From Planctomycetota bacterium (lineage in GTDB: Bacteria > Planctomycetota > Phycisphaerae > UBA1845 > UTPLA1), in assembly GCA_016712275.1 (NCBI GenBank), contig JADJRI010000062.1, positions 1-41,005 on the forward strand: 41,005 bases of DNA. The letters are read 5' to 3'. The translations under genes and the position numbers were made by a program. A model generated the notes under the pieces. That model was given only the letters and a program-made list of their open reading frames with translations, made no database searches and was not told where the DNA came from. Of the stretch, positions 37,014-41,005 are shown piece after piece (the stretch's first letter is position 1; each line of letters begins with the position of its first letter).

Positions 37014-38259
37014 TCAATTCGGCCAGTCGCGCGGTCCGAGGCTGACCAGCGCACCCTCGCCGGTCAGCGGCCAACGTTCCAAATAGGCTTGTATCGATTT
37101 CGGTGTTACGGCATCGAGCAGTTCGAGCCGCTCCGTGACGCTGCGCGGCCGGCCGAAGTCGTCGATGTCGTTGATCATCTGCATGAGCCGGTAGTAGGGC
37201 GCTCGGCTTCGGTCGCCAGTGCCGTGCGGGCGCGTTCTTCACCCGTTGCACTTCATCCTCCGTAACGCCCCCGCGCGAAACTTTCTCCATTTCCCCGCGC
37301 ATGGCATCCAGCAATTCCTGGCAGCGGTCCGGCTCGCTGAAGCCAAAGGCGATCATCATGCCGTCGTCGCAATAATCCAGACGCCCGGCCGCCACCGACG
37401 GTGCGATGCCTGCCTGAATGATGTTCCAGAAAAATCGCGAATTCTGACCGCCGAGGATGGATGCCAGCACGTCGCCGTTTTCCCGGTCTTCGTGCAAAGC
37501 CGACGGCGCGGGGTAAATCAGACCGATGGCCTGGCGTTGAAACCGGTCCATGACGACTTTGCGAACGCCGCGCTTGTTTTCGGAGGGCTTGCTGCGTTCC
37601 GGCCGGGGTGATCGTCTTTCCCACGATCCGCAAATTCGCTGTGCCATTTCGATGACATTGCCGGGCTCAACCGCGCCCGCCACCATGAGCACCATGTTTG
37701 CGGGGTGGTATCGATCCTGAAAATAACCGTGCAACTCGTCGCGCGTCAGCCGGCCGATCGAGTCCTTGGTGCCCAGAACCGGCCACTCCAGCGAGTGGCC
37801 CGGATAGATCGCTTCGTGCATCAGGTCGTATACTTTGCGTTCGATGGAATCCTCGGACATGGCGATTTCTTCGAGGATGACCTTTTTCTCCATCTCGAAT
37901 TCTTCTTTGGGTATTACAGACCGCATCATGTCGGCGAGCAATTCGAGCTGTTTTTCGAGATCGTCCACGCGCACCCAGCCGAAATAAACGGTACGCTCCT
38001 TCGATGTATAGGCATTGTACGTGCTGCCCATGTCGTCGAAATCGTTCGTGATTTTGCGCCAGTCGCGCTTCGAAGTTCCTTTGAAGCACATGTGCTCCAG
38101 AAAGTGCGATACGCCGGCGAGCTGCGGAACCTCGTCGCGAGCCCCCGTCCGCACCAGAAAGCCGCCAGCCGCGCTGTTGGTGTGGGCCATCGGCTCGATG
38201 ACGATCTTCAGCCCGTTGGGCAGCACATGCTCGACAAATCCGTTTGTGCCGGATGCCAT
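37014..38259 (-). CDS. M16-family zinc peptidase, catalytic subunit (two frameshifts near the 3' end)
   Basis: The protein, about 416 residues, carries the inverted zinc motif HFLEH (HXXEH) at about residue 50 and the distal glutamate in VILEEIAMSED. These define M16B processing-type peptidases. The C-terminal part is displaced: near 37230 and 37200 one base is missing at each place. Correction gives ARTALATEAERP, then YYRLMQMINDIDDFGRP, ending GPRDWPN with a TGA at 37014-37016. The start at 38259 overlaps the stop of the upstream M16 gene by one base (TAATG). The two genes form a pair in which this one supplies zinc and the other probably the substrate-binding half. Such pairs cleave small peptides or signal peptides; the true substrate is unknown. 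Confidence 0.85.
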
Positions 38260-39509
38260 TACTTCGTCACTCCTTCCATCGCCCTCGGGCCCAGCGTCTG
38301 CACGCACCGCCGGTCGCGCGGATGCTCCGACAGATATCGCTTAATGTCGCCGATCGTGACGGCCTCGACTCGCGCGTTTTTCTCGTCCGTGCCGACCGGC
38401 CGGCCGAAATGAAACAGATCCCCGGACAATTCGCCGAGCCGCGCCCGCGTGATATCGCCGTGCGTCTGAGTTTTGGCAATGATGCCGACCTTCGCACGAT
38501 TGAGCTCTTCCGCCGTGAGATCCTCGCTGAGCCGGTCCACTTCCCGAAGCAGCGTCGAAATTGTCAAATCACACCGCACCGGCGTCGTCGAAGCCCCGAG
38601 AAAAATCATGCCCGACCCCTTGGGATGATCGTCCCACGCCCCGACCCAATACACCAGTCCCTGCTTTTCGCGTACTTCGGTAAACAACCGCGAACTCATG
38701 CCGCCGCCCAGCACACTCAACATAACCCGCTCGACGGCATAGTCCTTGTCCGTCACCGCCACGCCCGGCCAGCACATGAGTATCTGCTGCTGTTCGGCCT
38801 CCTTCATATGGTGGTGAACGCCCGGCGTGAATTTGACCGTCAAGTCGCCTTGACCGGCCGCAGCATCCTTTCCGAAACCGGAGAAAAGCCGGTCGACCTC
38901 GTCGGCAAACCGGGCGACATCCACCTTGCCGCCGACCGTGACCTGCATACGGCGCGTTGAGAAATTCCTTTTCCAGAATTCGAGAATGGCCGTGCGGTCG
39001 ATTTTCCCCAGAGTTTCAGCGTTGCCCAGTTCGTGACGCCCCAGCAGGTCGCCGAAAGCGTGGGGTGCGATCATTCGGCTCGCCAGTTCGCTGGGGTCAT
39101 CTTCGATGGCCTTGAGCTCCTGCAAGCCCAACTCAATCGCGACATCGCAGAATTCCTGGGGAAAGGTCGGTGTCCGCAACATTTCGGCATGCAGTGCCAG
39201 CGCCTCGCCAGTGAATTCCGGCAGGCAGTTGCAGCGAAAGACGATCGTCTCGCGACCGACGCCGCTGCCGGCCTGTGCGCCGATCGCATCAAACGCATCG
39301 CTCAGTTCCTGCGCGGTTCGTTTTTCGGTGCCCTTGGCGATCGTCTCTTCGGTGATTCGGGCAAGCCCCAATTTGTCGACCGGCTCATCCACCATGCCGG
39401 TGAGAAATCGAAGCTGGAATGAAGTCGTGTGCCTGCCCGGCAATTCCACAGCCGCAAATTCGGCCCCGCAGGACAGGCGTCGATGATGAAAAATTTCAGT
39501 CGCGCTCAT
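38259..39509 (-). CDS. M16-family peptidase-like subunit lacking the zinc motif
   Basis: The 416-residue protein has the two-domain M16 fold, but the HXXEH position reads LARITEETIAKG, so the zinc ligands are missing. It should be non-catalytic by itself. It keeps the C-terminal region GGGMSSRLFTEVREKQGLVYWVGAW, which holds the Arg/Tyr pair that M16 enzymes use to bind substrate. This complements the catalytic partner encoded directly downstream with a one-base overlap. The start at 39509 (MSATEIFHH) is chosen; the upstream in-frame extension to 39650 looks non-coding. A heterodimer is the simplest reading, as in SPH2681/SPH2682-type and mitochondrial processing peptidases. No signal peptide is seen, so it is probably cytoplasmic. 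Confidence 0.85.
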   Translation of the reverse strand: MSATEIFHHRRLSCGAEFAAVELPGRHTTSFQLRFLTGMVDEPVDKLGLARITEETIAKGTEKRTAQELSDAFDAIGAQAGSGVGRETIVFRCNCLPEFTGEALALHAEMLRTPTFPQEFCDVAIELGLQELKAIEDDPSELASRMIAPHAFGDLLGRHELGNAETLGKIDRTAILEFWKRNFSTRRMQVTVGGKVDVARFADEVDRLFSGFGKDAAAGQGDLTVKFTPGVHHHMKEAEQQQILMCWPGVAVTDKDYAVERVMLSVLGGGMSSRLFTEVREKQGLVYWVGAWDDHPKGSGMIFLGASTTPVRCDLTISTLLREVDRLSEDLTAEELNRAKVGIIAKTQTHGDITRARLGELSGDLFHFGRPVGTDEKNARVEAVTIGDIKRYLSEHPRDRRCVQTLGPRAMEGVTK

Positions 39510-39622
39510 GCAGGGCTTTATAGCCAAACTCCGCGCGAAACGCCAATTCAGTTTTGCCGGCACCCTTTGTCCCGGCGCGGCCGCGTCTGCCGTTGTCGGC
39601 ACATTGCGAGATCCGCATCTAA

Positions 39623-40428
39623 TCAATAACCCGGATAGTGAACCTGCCAAGTGCGGGTAAACAAAATGGTCGGGGTTTCGCCGTCTGCATGCAATTCAAA
39701 GGCCCCGGTTTTCGCGCCCTTCGCGTTTGTATTTTGAAGAAACTGGCTGCGAGACGCACCGAGATCATTTCGTCCTTCAGTCGTGCCTTTGTGGGGATAA
39801 ATAAACTTGCCGCTGCCGACATCACCGCCGAGCGCTTCGGAAATAACGGGAAAGCGCACATTCCATTGGCCGCGCGGGCCATCATTGACGCCGCCCGACT
39901 GAACATACCGCCGGCCATCGAGAAGTTTTATGAACCGCCCATCGAAGTGCCGGTAATTGCTCGCAGGGGTCAATGCGCTGCCGGTACGGGCATAAGGATC
40001 ACTGTCAAAGCCACGCCCTGGCCGATGGGGCCAGCGGAACTAAAGGTATAGGTGAGTTTCCACTGACCTTGACCGGCGTTGGCCGGAAATCCCGCCACAG
40101 CGGAAGGGCAGCGCCAACTTCCCGGTGTCACAAAACTCTCCAGCATGACTCCGGCGGTCGTCGGATAGGCCAGATCGAATGGGTCGGCATCGGGATCGGT
40201 AAGGTTTACATCTTCCATGAATGGCACGCGATCATCCCACGTCAGTGAGTAGCTCCAAATGCCAGTCCAAATGCTGCGCAGATTGTTCATGCACACAATC
40301 CGACGGCCGCGCTCGCGCGCGTTGCTGAGCGCTGGAAGGAGAATGGAGATCAGCACGCTCACGATGGCAATGACCACAAGCAATTCGATCAAGGTAAACG
40401 CGTTTTTCTTTGCAATTGGATTTCTCAT
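39623..40428 (-). CDS. prepilin-like protein with H-X9-DG motif (one frameshift)
   Basis: The N-terminus MRNPIAKKNAFTLIELLVVIAI is a type IV prepilin/pseudopilin signal, with cleavage expected before F in AFTLIELL, followed by one hydrophobic helix. One base is missing near 40009-40012; correction joins FSSAGPIGQGVA to FDSDPYARTGSALTPASNYRHFDGRF. The C-terminal part contains H-FDGRFIKLL-DG, that is H-X9-DG, the processing-associated motif found with prepilin-like N-termini in Planctomycetota and related phyla. The corrected length is about 268 residues. It begins 20 bases after the dockerin gene's stop on the same strand. Such proteins are exported and processed like pseudopilins; their function is poorly known. 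RBS: GGACAAACGATC, weak. Confidence 0.82.
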
Positions 40429-40448
40429 GATCGTTTGTCCTTTCGCGA

Positions 40449-41005
40449 TCAGCATCCATTTCCAAGATAAGCCGCAACAAACTGCGAAATGTCCTCTCCA
40501 TTGGAAACCCCATCACCATTCAGATCGCTGCGATCTCGGTGGTCCTGGGTCGCTGCCGTGGGATTCAGCAATGTCGCGGCAAAAAGTGCGAGATCCGTCT
40601 CATCGACATCACCATCGGCATCCATGTCTCCAGGCCGGGCCGATGCCAATACGATGTCAAGCCGCGCCGGATACGGATTGGCTCCCGGCACACCCGTGTT
40701 CAGAAAGAAACTCGGAAAGCCTTCGCCGGCCTGAATAAACGTTTCGCTGAGCGACGTGACGATGACAATGATCCGACCGCGATCGAGCTGGTCCTGGAAG
40801 TAACGCCGAACTTCACCGCAGCTTTCGTCCAGATTCACGGTGAATTCCACATCGAAAGGCGTCGGCTGGTTTCCCGGCGTGTAATTGATCGGCACGCCGG
40901 TCGCCCATGGCGTCGGCGTAAATTGGAAGACCCCCATCGATGAATTGTGCAGTCCGGCCACGTTGTCCTCGCAATGGAGCTTATTAAGTGTCGTCGCCTG
41001 ATACA
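40449..41005 (-). CDS. exported protein with C-terminal dockerin-like repeats (5' end outside window)
   Basis: The frame is open to the right edge, so only the C-terminal about 184 residues are seen. The first two thirds look like beta-sandwich (FDVEFTVNLDESCGEV, GRIIVIVTSLSETF, PYPARLDIVLASA). The last 60 residues hold two calcium-binding loops of dockerin type: GDMDADGDVDETDLALFAA and SDLNGDGVSNGEDISQFVA. They are followed by a terminal YLGNGC. In Phycisphaerae such repeats are very common at the C-termini of exported proteins and need not mean a cellulosome. It is probably co-transcribed with the prepilin-like gene. The identity of the missing N-terminal domain is unknown. Confidence 0.82.
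   Translation of the reverse strand, partial: YQATTLNKLHCEDNVAGLHNSSMGVFQFTPTPWATGVPINYTPGNQPTPFDVEFTVNLDESCGEVRRYFQDQLDRGRIIVIVTSLSETFIQAGEGFPSFFLNTGVPGANPYPARLDIVLASARPGDMDADGDVDETDLALFAATLLNPTAATQDHRDRSDLNGDGVSNGEDISQFVAAYLGNGC

Overview
The window looks like a piece of a Planctomycetota chromosome, probably Phycisphaerae-like, with moderately high GC. The taxonomic clues are a prepilin-like protein carrying the H-X9-DG motif, a dockerin-type C-terminus beside it, an N/D/T-rich linker behind the leader of a cytochrome, a dispersed double-hairpin repeat, and many very large multiheme cytochromes. This placement is inference from protein style; no marker gene was compared.

Region 1 (1-23753) is a cytochrome c system. 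It opens with a ResB-CcsA cytochrome c maturation protein (1-3894). Nine multiheme c-type cytochrome genes follow, with about 84 visible heme-binding motifs (mostly CXXCH, plus CX3CH and CX4CH). The gene blocks alternate in strand: a minus-strand operon of outer-membrane beta-barrel, NHL lipoprotein and 11/12-heme cytochrome (9334-4407); a plus-strand 4-heme cytochrome and NHL/8-heme fusion (9529-12247); two minus-strand c554-like cytochromes (15112-12271); a plus-strand multiheme c/cytochrome b fusion with a 3-heme partner (15636-18648); a minus-strand NapC-anchored 12-heme cytochrome (20479-18671); and a plus-strand NHL/20-heme fusion (20648-23753). A lipoprotein (23849-24622) ends the region. 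A reasonable model is an electron conduit: quinol oxidised by the membrane cytochrome b/c protein, electrons carried through periplasmic multiheme cytochromes, and passed across the outer membrane by the barrel/NHL/cytochrome module.

Region 2 (24744-31385) is amino acid metabolism. A tyrosine phenol-lyase and a tryptophanase lie in tandem (9-nt gap), followed by a B12-binding radical SAM protein. An Rrf2-family regulator with IscR-like Fe-S ligands is divergent to them, and a saccharopine/lysine dehydrogenase-type enzyme follows.

Region 3 (31452-41005) is mostly housekeeping: a GT21-like glycosyltransferase, enolase, a coiled-coil membrane protein, an ABC-F ATPase, a catalytic/non-catalytic M16 peptidase pair, the prepilin-like protein, and a dockerin protein cut by the window edge.

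Sequence quality matters here. At least 16 single-base frame breaks and one in-frame stop interrupt otherwise well-conserved genes, with conserved motifs intact on both sides of each break. Most are probably consensus errors at short homopolymers, so the affected genes are annotated as whole genes with the break positions given.
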